This document shows, piece after piece, positions 34,131 through 42,130 of a stretch of 64,000 bases of DNA. The first letter of the stretch is position 1; every line of letters starts with the position of its first letter. Where the stretch lies: contig DAOPYW010000001.1 of NCBI GenBank assembly GCA_035353055.1, positions 30,865 through 94,864 on the forward strand, written 5' to 3'. The position numbers were made by a program, and so were the translations under genes. The notes beneath the pieces were generated by a model. That model was not told the origin of the DNA. It did not search any database and worked only from the letters and a program-made list of their open reading frames with translations. Source of the stretch: JAAYDH01 sp035353055. GTDB lineage: Bacteria > Bacillota_I > Bacilli_A > RFN20 > CAG-826.

Positions 34131-35045
34131 TTAAAAATTATCGAGCGAATTTTTGATCTCGCTGATGAGCGATTTTACTTCGTCGGGGTCGAGATTTTTT
34201 TCTTTGCATCTCTCGAGGAGATGACCTTTTTCATCGCTGTTTAAATACTCGCTGGCAATTTGGAATAAAGCTTCGACGAGAATAGCGGTTTCAATATTTA
34301 TTGACTGGGGATAAATGTAGAGGAGATGAGTGGAGAGAATCGAGACGGCGTTTTCGCTCAACACTGGGTTGCGATAAGCGGAGTCAAGAGCTTTCACTAA
34401 CTGATTGAAAGAGTCTCCCACGAAGGGGGGCTCAAGTTCACTAGGATTCACCTTGATCATCTCTCCGATGTGATTGAATGAAAATGAGCGGTCGACTTTC
34501 TTTTGGACGAGGAGTAATAACGCGAGTGACCTAATTGACTGCTTAGGGAATTTGACCATGATGTTTTGGATATAATCCAAGAATTTGTTGATGTCTCTCT
34601 CGCGGACGATATCGATGGCCATGAGAATAACGTCTGGGTCATCGCTCTCTAGCTTTTTGATTAGCTCCTCATCTTTTATGAAACGCATCGAGGAGTGCTT
34701 TCGCTCTTCTAATCTGATCATTTGTGGCATATCTCTTAAGAGCTCTTCCACTTCTTGGGAGACGTAAGGGCGATTTTTGTAGTATTCGAGAATCGCGTAG
34801 GCTTCATCAAAGCGCGTTAGCAGGCAGAGAATTTCGACATGGGTTTTGATCAATAGGCTCATATGAGATTCGAGAATCTTTTGGTTGCTGGTAATGGAGT
34901 TTAAAGCATCCTCTGTTTTTCCTACAGCGAGCAAAGCCGAAATACGATAGAACAAAGCGTTTGGTTCATCCGCGATTTCCGTGAGTTTGATGACCAAGTC
35001 ATATTGTCTTTTGTCCATTAATGTCTTTAAATTATCCATAGCCAT
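34131..35045 (-). CDS. TPR-like helical protein of unknown function
   Basis: 304 aa, almost entirely helical, with repeated pairs such as YDLVIKLTEIADEPNALFYR and LAVGKTEDALNSI that resemble tetratricopeptide or HEAT-like repeats. No signal peptide, membrane helix or catalytic motif. It is similar in style to DUF3196 TPR proteins of Mollicutes, though I cannot verify membership. It sits directly upstream of tig but is separated from it by a terminator. No SD is seen; ATG 35039, two codons in, is an alternative start. Confidence 0.75.
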   Translation of the reverse strand: MAMDNLKTLMDKRQYDLVIKLTEIADEPNALFYRISALLAVGKTEDALNSITSNQKILESHMSLLIKTHVEILCLLTRFDEAYAILEYYKNRPYVSQEVEELLRDMPQMIRLEERKHSSMRFIKDEELIKKLESDDPDVILMAIDIVRERDINKFLDYIQNIMVKFPKQSIRSLALLLLVQKKVDRSFSFNHIGEMIKVNPSELEPPFVGDSFNQLVKALDSAYRNPVLSENAVSILSTHLLYIYPQSINIETAILVEALFQIASEYLNSDEKGHLLERCKEKNLDPDEVKSLISEIKNSLDNF

Positions 35046-35256
35046 ATTAGTAGTTTATTAGTAGTTTTTTGTGTTTCCTTAACTTTGTTAATGTCATGTA
35101 GGTTATAGATTTTTCGATTCTCTTTTAAACAGCCAAATTTTATCTGACCAGGAAGAAGAATAACCAATCTGTTTTTCCTAACGCTTATTATACTGCATCT
35201 CCAACTTCTCACCAACAATTTGCGATATTTTTTGTTCTCTATTTCCAAGATTTGAC

Positions 35257-35262
35257 TATAAT
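35257..35262 (+). promoter_or_regulatory. -10 box placed for a leaderless yggS mRNA
   Basis: A perfect TATAAT ends 7 nt before the yggS ATG (35270). The predicted start of transcription is 35269, at the start codon. There is no SD and no convincing -35. Confidence 0.4.
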
Positions 35263-35269
35263 AGTTACG

Positions 35270-35908
35270 ATGATTAGAAAAGACATTCAAACCTTTATCC
35301 AAACAATCCCGTCAGAGATCACTATCGTCGCGGCAACAAAGTATGTTGAAGCGGATGATATGCTGGCTCTTTTCAATAGCGGCATTACTAACTTTGGCGA
35401 AAACCGCGTCGATGACTTCCTGAGAAAATATGAATCATTAAAACAATATCCCATCTCCTGGCACTTCATCGGCCATCTTCAAAGGAACAAAGCTCATAAG
35501 GTAATCAATAAAATTGATTATTTGCATTCGCTTGATTCGCTATTGCTCGCCGAAGATATCGAGAAAAGCCGTGGCACTCCTCTATCTTGTTTCGTTGAGG
35601 TTTCAGTCAATCATGAAGAAAATAAAAACGGCGTCCCTTATGAAGAGGTGACCGAATTCATCAAAAGCCTATTGAAGTTTTCCAAAGTCAAAGTGGTCGG
35701 CCTGATGATGATGGCCATCCAAGCGAGCGATGAGAACTCTCTAGCCCATCAATTTGGAAAATTGAGGGCTCTACGCGATGATTTAGAAAAAGAGCTCAAT
35801 ATTTCTCTTCCCTACCTATCGATGGGTATGAGCGAGGATTATCTCGAAGCTATCAAGCAAGGGGCGACTCACATTCGCCTCGGTCGCATATTATTCGAAA
35901 AGCTGTAA
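35270..35908 (+). CDS. yggS: YggS-family pyridoxal 5'-phosphate homeostasis protein
   Basis: Single-domain PLP-binding alanine-racemase-fold protein that buffers PLP; no known catalytic reaction. 212 aa from ATG 35270. Seen: TIVAATKYVEADDM with the PLP-binding Lys, GENRVDDF, WHFIGHLQRNKAHKV, and LSMGMSEDYLEAIKQGATHIRLGR near the C terminus. It is the first plus-strand gene and is convergent with aguB. A TTG six codons upstream falls inside the -10 box and is an unlikely start. Confidence 0.95.
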   Translation: MIRKDIQTFIQTIPSEITIVAATKYVEADDMLALFNSGITNFGENRVDDFLRKYESLKQYPISWHFIGHLQRNKAHKVINKIDYLHSLDSLLLAEDIEKSRGTPLSCFVEVSVNHEENKNGVPYEEVTEFIKSLLKFSKVKVVGLMMMAIQASDENSLAHQFGKLRALRDDLEKELNISLPYLSMGMSEDYLEAIKQGATHIRLGRILFEKL

Positions 35909-35939
35909 AAAAGTAAGATGGTCGCCCATCTTACTTTTT
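35908..35939. terminator. Bidirectional terminator shared by yggS and aguB
   Basis: AAAAAGTAAGATGG pairs with CCATCTTACTTTTT around a 4-nt loop, giving a 14-bp stem with a T-run on both strands. It starts at the yggS stop codon. The final codons (His-Lys-Lys-stop) of aguB are inside the other arm. Confidence 0.9.
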
Positions 35940-36806
35940 ATGATTGTCAGTTACTGACAATTTTAATATGTCTTTGTAGAGGTCTACGCGGCGATCGCGG
36001 AAGACTCCCCAGCCTTCTCTTTCTTCGCTGATCTTCTTTAAATCAAACTCCACGACGCGGAAGCCGGTGGATTCGCGGTCCATCTCTTCGACGACGTTGC
36101 CATATTCATCGGAGATGAAGGAAGAGCCAAAGAAGGTCATGCTTGAGCCATCTTGCTCTTCAATTCCGACGCGGTTAGAAGCGATGACGGGAATGATATT
36201 CGCTGCCGCATGTCCACACATGACGTTTTGCCAATGCGCTTTGCTGTCTTTAGGAAGGACAGGCTCACTGCCGATGGCAGTGGGATATAGCAAAATCTCC
36301 GCTCCTTTGAGAGCCATGATACGCGCGGCTTCGGGGAACCATTGATCCCAGCAGATGCCGACACCTAAAATGCCATACTTTGTTTTAAAGGTTTTAAAGC
36401 CAGTATCACCGGGAGTGAAATAGAATTTTTCTTCGTAGCACTGGCCGGTGGGAATGTGCGATTTGCGATATAAGTCTACGACTTTGCCATCAGCATCGAT
36501 GACTGCGAGGGAATTGAAGTAACAATTGCCCGCTTTTTCAAAGAATGAAATGGGCAGGACGACATCGTATTTTTTAGCCATCTCTTGATAATGCTTGATC
36601 AAAGGAGAATCTTCGGCGGATTGCGCTAAAGCAAAATGATTGTAGTTTTCGGTCTGGCAGAAATAAGGGGCTTGAAATAGCTCGGGGAGAAGGATGATAT
36701 TGGCACCTTTTTGACTGGCTAAGGCAATCAGAGCATCAGCTTGCTGAATGTTTTGCTCTAGTTGCCAAGACATCGACATCTGAGTGCAGCACACTTTAAC
36801 TTTCAT
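35931..36806 (-). CDS. aguB: N-carbamoylputrescine amidase
   Basis: Nitrilase-superfamily enzyme converting N-carbamoylputrescine to putrescine, CO2 and ammonia. 291 aa from ATG 36806. The Glu-Lys-Cys triad is visible: LLPELFQAPYFC (Glu), YRKSHIP (Lys), GVGICWDQWFPEAAR (Cys). The start overlaps the end of the decarboxylase/deiminase fusion gene by 11 bp, so the two genes are coupled and supply the last step of the pathway. The specific substrate is inferred from this neighbour and strong similarity to AguB-type sequences. Confidence 0.94.
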   Translation of the reverse strand: MKVKVCCTQMSMSWQLEQNIQQADALIALASQKGANIILLPELFQAPYFCQTENYNHFALAQSAEDSPLIKHYQEMAKKYDVVLPISFFEKAGNCYFNSLAVIDADGKVVDLYRKSHIPTGQCYEEKFYFTPGDTGFKTFKTKYGILGVGICWDQWFPEAARIMALKGAEILLYPTAIGSEPVLPKDSKAHWQNVMCGHAAANIIPVIASNRVGIEEQDGSSMTFFGSSFISDEYGNVVEEMDRESTGFRVVEFDLKKISEEREGWGVFRDRRVDLYKDILKLSVTDNHKK

Positions 36807-39414
36807 GTTTTGCTCCTTTGGGTATCTGCATAGTAACGCAGTGGATATTTCCACCACCAATCAATATTTCTTTGGAATAAATCTGGATGACTTCTTTATC
36901 GGGGAAGATGGCTTTGAATTGCTCTAGAGCAATCTGATCTTCCTTGACTCCGAAGCCAGGAATGATAACAAAGCGGTCGCTCTGATAGAAGTTGATGTAG
37001 GTCGCTAAGAGATTGTCGCCCGCTTGGCGAGGCTTAGCGTTGTAGCGGCTGGCGGAGATGCCTTTAGCTTCTTTAGTTGATAAATATATCGGAGCGGGCA
37101 TCTTGACTTTAGTCACTTTGAGAGTTCGTCCATGAGCGTCTTTCGTGGTCTCGAGAATTTTTAGGGCTCTAGTGGCAGCGCTATATTGAACTTTGTCGGC
37201 GGTTGATGGCCAAGCCAGCAAGACTTCGCCGGGGCGAGCAAACGCCACCATGTTATCGACGTGCTCATCAGTCTCATCGCCGATGATGCCATGGGGAATC
37301 CAGATGATGTCGTTGACGCCGAGGTATACTTTGAGGGTTTCCTCGATTTCAGCTTTGCTGAGATGAGGGTTGCGCCCTTTGGAGAGGAAGCAAGCTTCGG
37401 TGACGATGAGGGTGCCATCGCCATCCGTGGCAATCGCACCGCCCTCCATGACGAAGGAAGGCAAGCGGTAACTTGAGAGCTTGAATTTCTTGACGATGTT
37501 ATTGCCTAAGGCATCATCATCTTGATAGTTGGTGTATAAGCCATCGTACTCGCCGCCCCAAGCATTGAAGCGGAAGTCGACGCTGCGGATATCGTTCTGC
37601 TTGTTGCGCAGGAAAATAAGCGTGTTATCGCGTGCCCAAGCGTCGTTGTAGCGAACTTTGATGGGAATGACGTTGGGAATATTTTCGAGCCACGCAAGGC
37701 TCTTTTTATATATTGTCGGGTGAACTCCGACATAGACCTTTTCGAATTTTGCGATTGTCGCGATTAATTCGCGGTATTCTTCAGTAGCGTCTTTGGCGTG
37801 GTTGCGCCAGACATCGCTGCGGAAGGGCAGGAGGATGATCGTTCCATCATGCTTATCGCCTTCAAAAGGCAAGTAATAGCCATCTCTTCGGGGAGTAGTC
37901 TGCTCATTTTTGACGTAATCATGCAATCTTTTCTTATAGAAAGAGAAGTTTTTCCATCTCTCTTCATCGACGATTTCCACTAGCTCGCAATTGGGATGAT
38001 TGGATAAAATCGTGCACTGCTTGTTCAAGCCATCTTCGATTTGGAAGATGATGTCTTTGGAAAAGACTTCGCCCGCTTGGATGAGCGGGATTCCCGGAGG
38101 GTAGATGACAATGGATTCTTTGCTGATGTGATTCAAGGCTTGGCGGAGCGGAACTGCAAGGCTCGGAGCGAAGAAAGCCGTTCTCGGTCTGGCGAGCATA
38201 AAGCCATATTTAAAGGCAAAGGAATGCATCGGATAAGTCTGATTCTTGTGGAAGTGCTCTTTAGAGATGCTCTTCAGAGCTTTGACTAAGGCGTTGAGGT
38301 GAGCATCGGTCGTTCCGAGGGCTAAGATGCAGAGGATGACGTAGGTTTCCGCTAGCTCGACTTGCACATGGTAGCGAGTTTTTAAAAGGCGGTAGACTTC
38401 GTAGCCGTTGATATCGAGGCGATCGAGTTCAATCAAGAGCTTGGTTTTATCGTAGTTAAAAGCCCCGGAGGATTTGAAGTAATCTTTCCCGCGGACGATG
38501 AAGCCGGGAATCTTGTTGATTTCATCAAAAGCTCTCTCGCTGATAGCGATTACTCGCTTGGAGACCTCTTCACCATGCTCAGCGATGTAAGCGCGAGCGG
38601 CATCCAAAGAGCCGATCAATATTGAGCTCGGTGAGGTGGTATTCATAAGGTTGAGAGTCTCTTGAATCTTGATATTGGAGACGCGGTCACCTTTTAATAA
38701 TAAAACCGAGGACTGAGTGAGCGAACCGGCGGTCTTATGGAAGGAGACGGAGCTGAGATCCGCTCCAGCATCCATCGCGGTGACAGGATCGTTGTTGGTC
38801 AAGTAGTAATGCGCGCCATGCGCCTCATCGACGATGACGGCCATGTTTCTCTCGTGGGCGAATTCCACGATTGAGCGCAGGTCAGCGATGACGCCAAAAT
38901 AAGTCGGGTTGATCACGACAACGGCTTTTGCGGAAGGATAGCGCTGGATCATTTTTTTATATTCCTCTAAAGAGGGTTGATTAGCAATTTCAATGTTCGC
39001 ATCGATGTGGGGTTCCACATAGATGGGGACGGCGCCAGAGAGAACTAAGGCGTTTGTTAAAGATTTATGGACATTGCGGGGAATGATGATCTTATCGGTC
39101 GGCTTGCAGACCGTCATCACCGCGGCGATGAGACCCGAAGAAGTGCCGTTAATTAAAAAATAAGCGTAGTCTGCGTGACAGACTTCCGCCATTAATTTCT
39201 CACTTTGCAAAATAACCCCGCTAGGGTGGGCTAAATTATCTAATCCATAAGGGGCATTGACATCGCATTGGTAGACCTTTTTGCCGACGAGATCAGTCAT
39301 CTCATTTTTGATGTTGCCCATGTGGTGTCCAGGTACATCAAAAGGGGATATCCCTTCATTAACATAGCTCTTTAGAGCATCTACAAAAGGCGTCTGAATG
39401 TCTTTCTTGTCCAT
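36796..39414 (-). CDS. Fused arginine decarboxylase - agmatine deiminase
   Basis: 872 aa joining two enzymes. Residues ~1-490 are a PLP fold-type I Orn/Lys/Arg decarboxylase (SpeA type) with VDEAHGAH and the PLP lysine in SFHKTAGSLTQSS (Lys 227). Residues ~505-872 are an agmatine deiminase (AguA, PPAD family) with YNDAWARDNT, FRFNAWGGEYDG, VMEGGAIATDGDGT, DETDEHVDN and the nucleophilic Cys in GGGNIHC (Cys 859). Arginine would go to agmatine, then N-carbamoylputrescine, in one chain; AguB follows in the operon. The ~15-residue junction is continuous with no frameshift. No SD; CATAAT (39421-39426) lies 6 nt before ATG. Lysine or ornithine preference for domain 1 is possible but less consistent with the deiminase. 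Confidence 0.93.
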   Translation of the reverse strand: MDKKDIQTPFVDALKSYVNEGISPFDVPGHHMGNIKNEMTDLVGKKVYQCDVNAPYGLDNLAHPSGVILQSEKLMAEVCHADYAYFLINGTSSGLIAAVMTVCKPTDKIIIPRNVHKSLTNALVLSGAVPIYVEPHIDANIEIANQPSLEEYKKMIQRYPSAKAVVVINPTYFGVIADLRSIVEFAHERNMAVIVDEAHGAHYYLTNNDPVTAMDAGADLSSVSFHKTAGSLTQSSVLLLKGDRVSNIKIQETLNLMNTTSPSSILIGSLDAARAYIAEHGEEVSKRVIAISERAFDEINKIPGFIVRGKDYFKSSGAFNYDKTKLLIELDRLDINGYEVYRLLKTRYHVQVELAETYVILCILALGTTDAHLNALVKALKSISKEHFHKNQTYPMHSFAFKYGFMLARPRTAFFAPSLAVPLRQALNHISKESIVIYPPGIPLIQAGEVFSKDIIFQIEDGLNKQCTILSNHPNCELVEIVDEERWKNFSFYKKRLHDYVKNEQTTPRRDGYYLPFEGDKHDGTIILLPFRSDVWRNHAKDATEEYRELIATIAKFEKVYVGVHPTIYKKSLAWLENIPNVIPIKVRYNDAWARDNTLIFLRNKQNDIRSVDFRFNAWGGEYDGLYTNYQDDDALGNNIVKKFKLSSYRLPSFVMEGGAIATDGDGTLIVTEACFLSKGRNPHLSKAEIEETLKVYLGVNDIIWIPHGIIGDETDEHVDNMVAFARPGEVLLAWPSTADKVQYSAATRALKILETTKDAHGRTLKVTKVKMPAPIYLSTKEAKGISASRYNAKPRQAGDNLLATYINFYQSDRFVIIPGFGVKEDQIALEQFKAIFPDKEVIQIYSKEILIGGGNIHCVTMQIPKGAKHES

Positions 39415-39511
39415 TTCTACATTATGTTAATCTTACTATCTACGATATACAATAGTTTTTTTCAAAAATAAAAGAGGAAAATTTCTCCCTTATATTCGCG
39501 AAGGATAATTT

Positions 39512-40210
39512 CTATTTTTTATTCTTTGGCGTGAGAATTAGCTCTGGTTCTGGAAGAGTGACACGGTAGTTATCGGGGATGGATTTCAAGAGGAAAACGT
39601 TCGAGCCAATGACGACATTTTCACCGATCACTACTTCGCCGCCGAGAATAGAAGCACCAGCGTAAATAGTGACGTGATCTTTGATGGTTGGGTGGCGTTT
39701 AACGCCTTTTAAAAGGCGACCCTTGGATAACGACAGGGCCCCTAAAGTCACGCCCTGATACATTTTGACATAGCTGCCGATATCGGTAGTTTCGCCGATG
39801 ACGATGCCCGTTCCGTGATCAATAAAGAAAGGCGAGGCAATATTGGCGCCCGGATGAATATCAATGCCAGTCAATAAGTGAGCTTGCTCGCTGATGATGC
39901 GCGCTTGAAGCTTATAACCAAGGTTATATAAGATGTGGGCTAACCGATGATAAGTGATCGCAAAGTAGCCAGGATAGGCGAGGATAATCTCTTCTTTGCT
40001 ATCCACTGCGGGATCGCTCTCATAGAAGAACTCTAAATCCTTTTCCAATTGTTTATTTACCGCTGGCAGATCTTCTAAAAAGATTTGGAGCTTCTTATCG
40101 TCAGTATCATCGATGCTGGACAAAAACTCCGCTTTGACATCGATGTCTTGCTTGCAGATCAAATACTTTTTTAAGGCATTAGCAAAGCTGATTACTTTTT
40201 CTTTTACCAT
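39512..40210 (-). CDS. cysE: Serine O-acetyltransferase
   Basis: Makes O-acetylserine from serine and acetyl-CoA, the substrate of CysK. 232 aa. N-terminal helical domain (about 1-110), then a left-handed beta-helix of hexapeptide repeats: GIDIHPGANIASPFFIDHGTGIVIGE with the catalytic His/Asp, MYQGVTLGALS, HPTIKDHVTIYAGASILG, GENVVIGSNVFLL. The gene starts inside the cysK stop region (7-bp overlap), so the two are coupled. Length and type match the short EpsC-like form. Confidence 0.95.
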   Translation of the reverse strand: MVKEKVISFANALKKYLICKQDIDVKAEFLSSIDDTDDKKLQIFLEDLPAVNKQLEKDLEFFYESDPAVDSKEEIILAYPGYFAITYHRLAHILYNLGYKLQARIISEQAHLLTGIDIHPGANIASPFFIDHGTGIVIGETTDIGSYVKMYQGVTLGALSLSKGRLLKGVKRHPTIKDHVTIYAGASILGGEVVIGENVVIGSNVFLLKSIPDNYRVTLPEPELILTPKNKK

Positions 40211-41088
40211 GTGTAGCGGTCTCCTTTATCAGGGAATATCACGAGGATATTTTTATCTTGGAGGTGATGCTTTTTCGCGTACTCAATCGCTCCGAGGAGC
40301 GCAGCTCCGCTGGAATAGCCAATGTCGAGGTCTTCGAGGTCTCTGACGATTTTGGCCATCTCGATGCTTTTAGCATCATCGACATCGACGACTTCATCGA
40401 GGCAATCTCTATTTAGAGTATGAGGAACAAAATTCGCGCTGATGCCTTCGATGCGATGTGAATGAGCTTCTCCTTTAGTTAATAAGGGAGATTGCAAGGC
40501 TTCGACACCCACTACTACGACATCTTTTTGCGCCTTTTTAAAATAGGCAGCACATCCGCTGACGGTACCTCCCGTGCCGATGCCGGAGACAAAGACATCG
40601 AGATCAGGGACTTGCTTCAATATTTCCGGGCCAGTTCCCATAAAATGGGACATGGGGTTATTTTCATCTTCAAATTGACCGAAGATGAAAGAGTTTTCAA
40701 TCTCTTGGTGGAGCTCTTCGGCTTTTTTCTTGCAGTCCGCCATCCCGCCTTTGACGAGGACTAAGACACCGCCATAGCTGGCGATCATCTTTCTTCGCTC
40801 TAATGACATGCTCTCAGGCATCACGATAATGGCCCGATAATGGAAGACTGAGGAATAGAAGCTCAGAGCGATGCCGGTGTTTCCCGATGTCGCTTCGATG
40901 ATGGTTGTTCCTTGTCGGAGGAGACCTTTCTTTTGATCTTCTAACAGCATGTAGTAAACGGGGCGATCTTTTATCGACCCCGTGGGGTTGGTGTTCTCGA
41001 CTTTAGCGAAAAGATGATTTTTTACATCGTACTTCTCTTCGATTTTCTTTAATGGCACTACTTTAGTGTTGCCGGGTATATATTTCAT
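40204..41088 (-). CDS. cysK: Cysteine synthase (O-acetylserine sulfhydrylase)
   Basis: PLP enzyme (fold type II) making cysteine from O-acetylserine and sulfide. 294 aa from ATG 41088. Seen: VENTNPTGSIKDRPVYYML with the PLP Lys, EATSGNTGIALSF, GTGGTVSGCAAYFKK for phosphate binding, and a C-terminal PDKGDRY. A cystathionine beta-synthase-like role is possible, but adjacency to cysE favours CysK. A strong terminator sits just upstream. TATACA (41094-41099) lies 5 nt before ATG with no SD. A longer reading would run through that terminator. Confidence 0.93.
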   Translation of the reverse strand: MKYIPGNTKVVPLKKIEEKYDVKNHLFAKVENTNPTGSIKDRPVYYMLLEDQKKGLLRQGTTIIEATSGNTGIALSFYSSVFHYRAIIVMPESMSLERRKMIASYGGVLVLVKGGMADCKKKAEELHQEIENSFIFGQFEDENNPMSHFMGTGPEILKQVPDLDVFVSGIGTGGTVSGCAAYFKKAQKDVVVVGVEALQSPLLTKGEAHSHRIEGISANFVPHTLNRDCLDEVVDVDDAKSIEMAKIVRDLEDLDIGYSSGAALLGAIEYAKKHHLQDKNILVIFPDKGDRYTW

Positions 41089-41098
41089 ATTCTTGTAT

Positions 41099-41122
41099 AA
41101 AAAGGCGGGCTTACGCTCCGCC
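41099..41122 (-). terminator. Intrinsic terminator between Zn-ribbon gene and cysK
   Basis: GGCGG(A)GC-GTAA-GC-CCGCC with one bulged A, followed by TTTTT, on the minus strand. It is the most GC-rich terminator in the window and ends about 10 bp before the cysK start. Confidence 0.85.
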
Positions 41123-41129
41123 ATTTTCC

Positions 41130-41288
41130 TTATTTTTCTTTTGCCAATCGATGCGATACTTGCTGCTTGCACATTGGGCAGATGGTAAAACCTTCGGGTT
41201 TCAAGGGAGTCTTTTGAATTTCATCCTCAGTATAGGTATAAACAAATCCGCAATGAGGACACTTCACTTCGTAAACTTTTTTTGACAT
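41130..41288 (-). CDS. Small zinc-ribbon protein (52 aa)
   Basis: 52-codon gene with a good SD (AAGGAG, 12 nt before ATG 41288) and its own promoter. The product starts MSKKVYEVKCPHCGF and has a second knuckle, CPMCKQ, near residue 37, so two CxxC pairs form a probable zinc ribbon; the C terminus is basic. Similar small ribbons act as RNA- or protein-binding modules. The function is unknown. It is followed by a terminator, so it is a single-gene unit beside cysK-cysE. Confidence 0.75.
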   Translation of the reverse strand: MSKKVYEVKCPHCGFVYTYTEDEIQKTPLKPEGFTICPMCKQQVSHRLAKEK

Positions 41289-41321
41289 ATGCTTAATATC
41301 TCCTTAGTATCTTCGTTAGTG

Positions 41322-41357
41322 ATTATAACATTAATCGCTTTTTTGTGGTAGCACCAC
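41322..41357 (-). promoter_or_regulatory. Promoter and inverted repeat upstream of the Zn-ribbon gene
   Basis: Extended -10 TGT-TATAAT (41322-41327 on the plus numbering) gives a ~27-nt leader. GTGGT-AGC-ACCAC (41345-41357), a perfect 5-bp inverted repeat, covers the -35 position. It may be an operator shared with the divergent VTC-domain gene. Confidence 0.4.
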
Positions 41358-41418
41358 GCATATCAAAAATATATACTTAAAATAATCAAATAAGGTAGAG
41401 AGGTTTAGGCATTATAAA

Positions 41419-42117
41419 ATGGCTATCACCACTTTTAGGCGAGTTGAGAAAAAGTATGTCGTCACGGAAGAAGATAAGCAAAAGCTTCTCCCTATTTTAA
41501 GAGAGCACATGGCTCTTGACCCCTACTGTCTCAATGAGGAAACCTATCATATTCAGAATTTATATTTTGATACCGCCCATAATAGCCTGATTGTCAAATC
41601 CATCGCTAAGCCGCTCTTTAAAGAGAAGGTGCGCTTAAGAAAATACGATGGCGAGGATTTCATCTATCTCGAGATCAAGAAAAAAGTGGTTGGCGTGGTC
41701 GGAAAGCGTAGAATAAGGCTAAGCCAGCAAGAAGGCGACGACTTCATCTTCAGAGGCATAAAGCCGATTCGAGAAGCACCCTTAGATATTCAGCTCGTCG
41801 AAGAGATGAGCTACTTCCTCTCCCTCTACAGGATTGAGCCAAAGGTATATATCTGCTACGACCGCTTAGGGTTCTTCGATAAAGATGATCCAGAATTCCG
41901 CCTCACCTTCGATAGCAATATCCACTCCAGAAGAAATCACTTTGAGTGGGATAAGGATGACTACGAAAACAATCTATTGCCCAAAGGGTACTATGTCATG
42001 GAAATCAAGAGCGTCAAGAACTTGCCCTTGTGGCTAGTTCAAGCTCTCAGCCATTTAAAAATCTACCCGCAGTCATATAGCAAATATGGCACGGAATACC
42101 AAATCAATCACCGATAA
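41419..42117 (+). CDS. VTC-domain (polyphosphate polymerase-like) protein
   Basis: 232 aa, a single VTC domain of the CYTH/triphosphate-tunnel superfamily: FRRVEKKYVV, IQNLYFDT, EKVRLRKYDG, FIYLEIKKK, YDRLGFF and a C-terminal VMEIKSV, giving the alternating basic and acidic tunnel residues. In eukaryotes VTC4 polymerises polyphosphate; bacterial homologues are common in gut Bacillota beside DUF4956 and CotH/beta-helix surface proteins, where their role is unclear. The DUF4956 gene follows by 13 bp. Confidence 0.88.
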   Translation: MAITTFRRVEKKYVVTEEDKQKLLPILREHMALDPYCLNEETYHIQNLYFDTAHNSLIVKSIAKPLFKEKVRLRKYDGEDFIYLEIKKKVVGVVGKRRIRLSQQEGDDFIFRGIKPIREAPLDIQLVEEMSYFLSLYRIEPKVYICYDRLGFFDKDDPEFRLTFDSNIHSRRNHFEWDKDDYENNLLPKGYYVMEIKSVKNLPLWLVQALSHLKIYPQSYSKYGTEYQINHR

Positions 42118-42130
42118 AGGAGAAAAAATT

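Noticed and set aside
6865..35056. Identical 15-mer (AAACTACTAATATGG on the minus strand) upstream of tkt (6865-6879) and of the TPR-like gene (35042-35056), suggesting a shared element.
   Set aside because: A repeat of this length is expected by chance in 64 kb of AT-rich sequence, and it sits at different distances from the two starts.
35027..35302. 91-codon minus-strand frame upstream of the TPR-like gene.
   Set aside because: It overlaps the yggS start, has no SD, and its composition is that of intergenic sequence.
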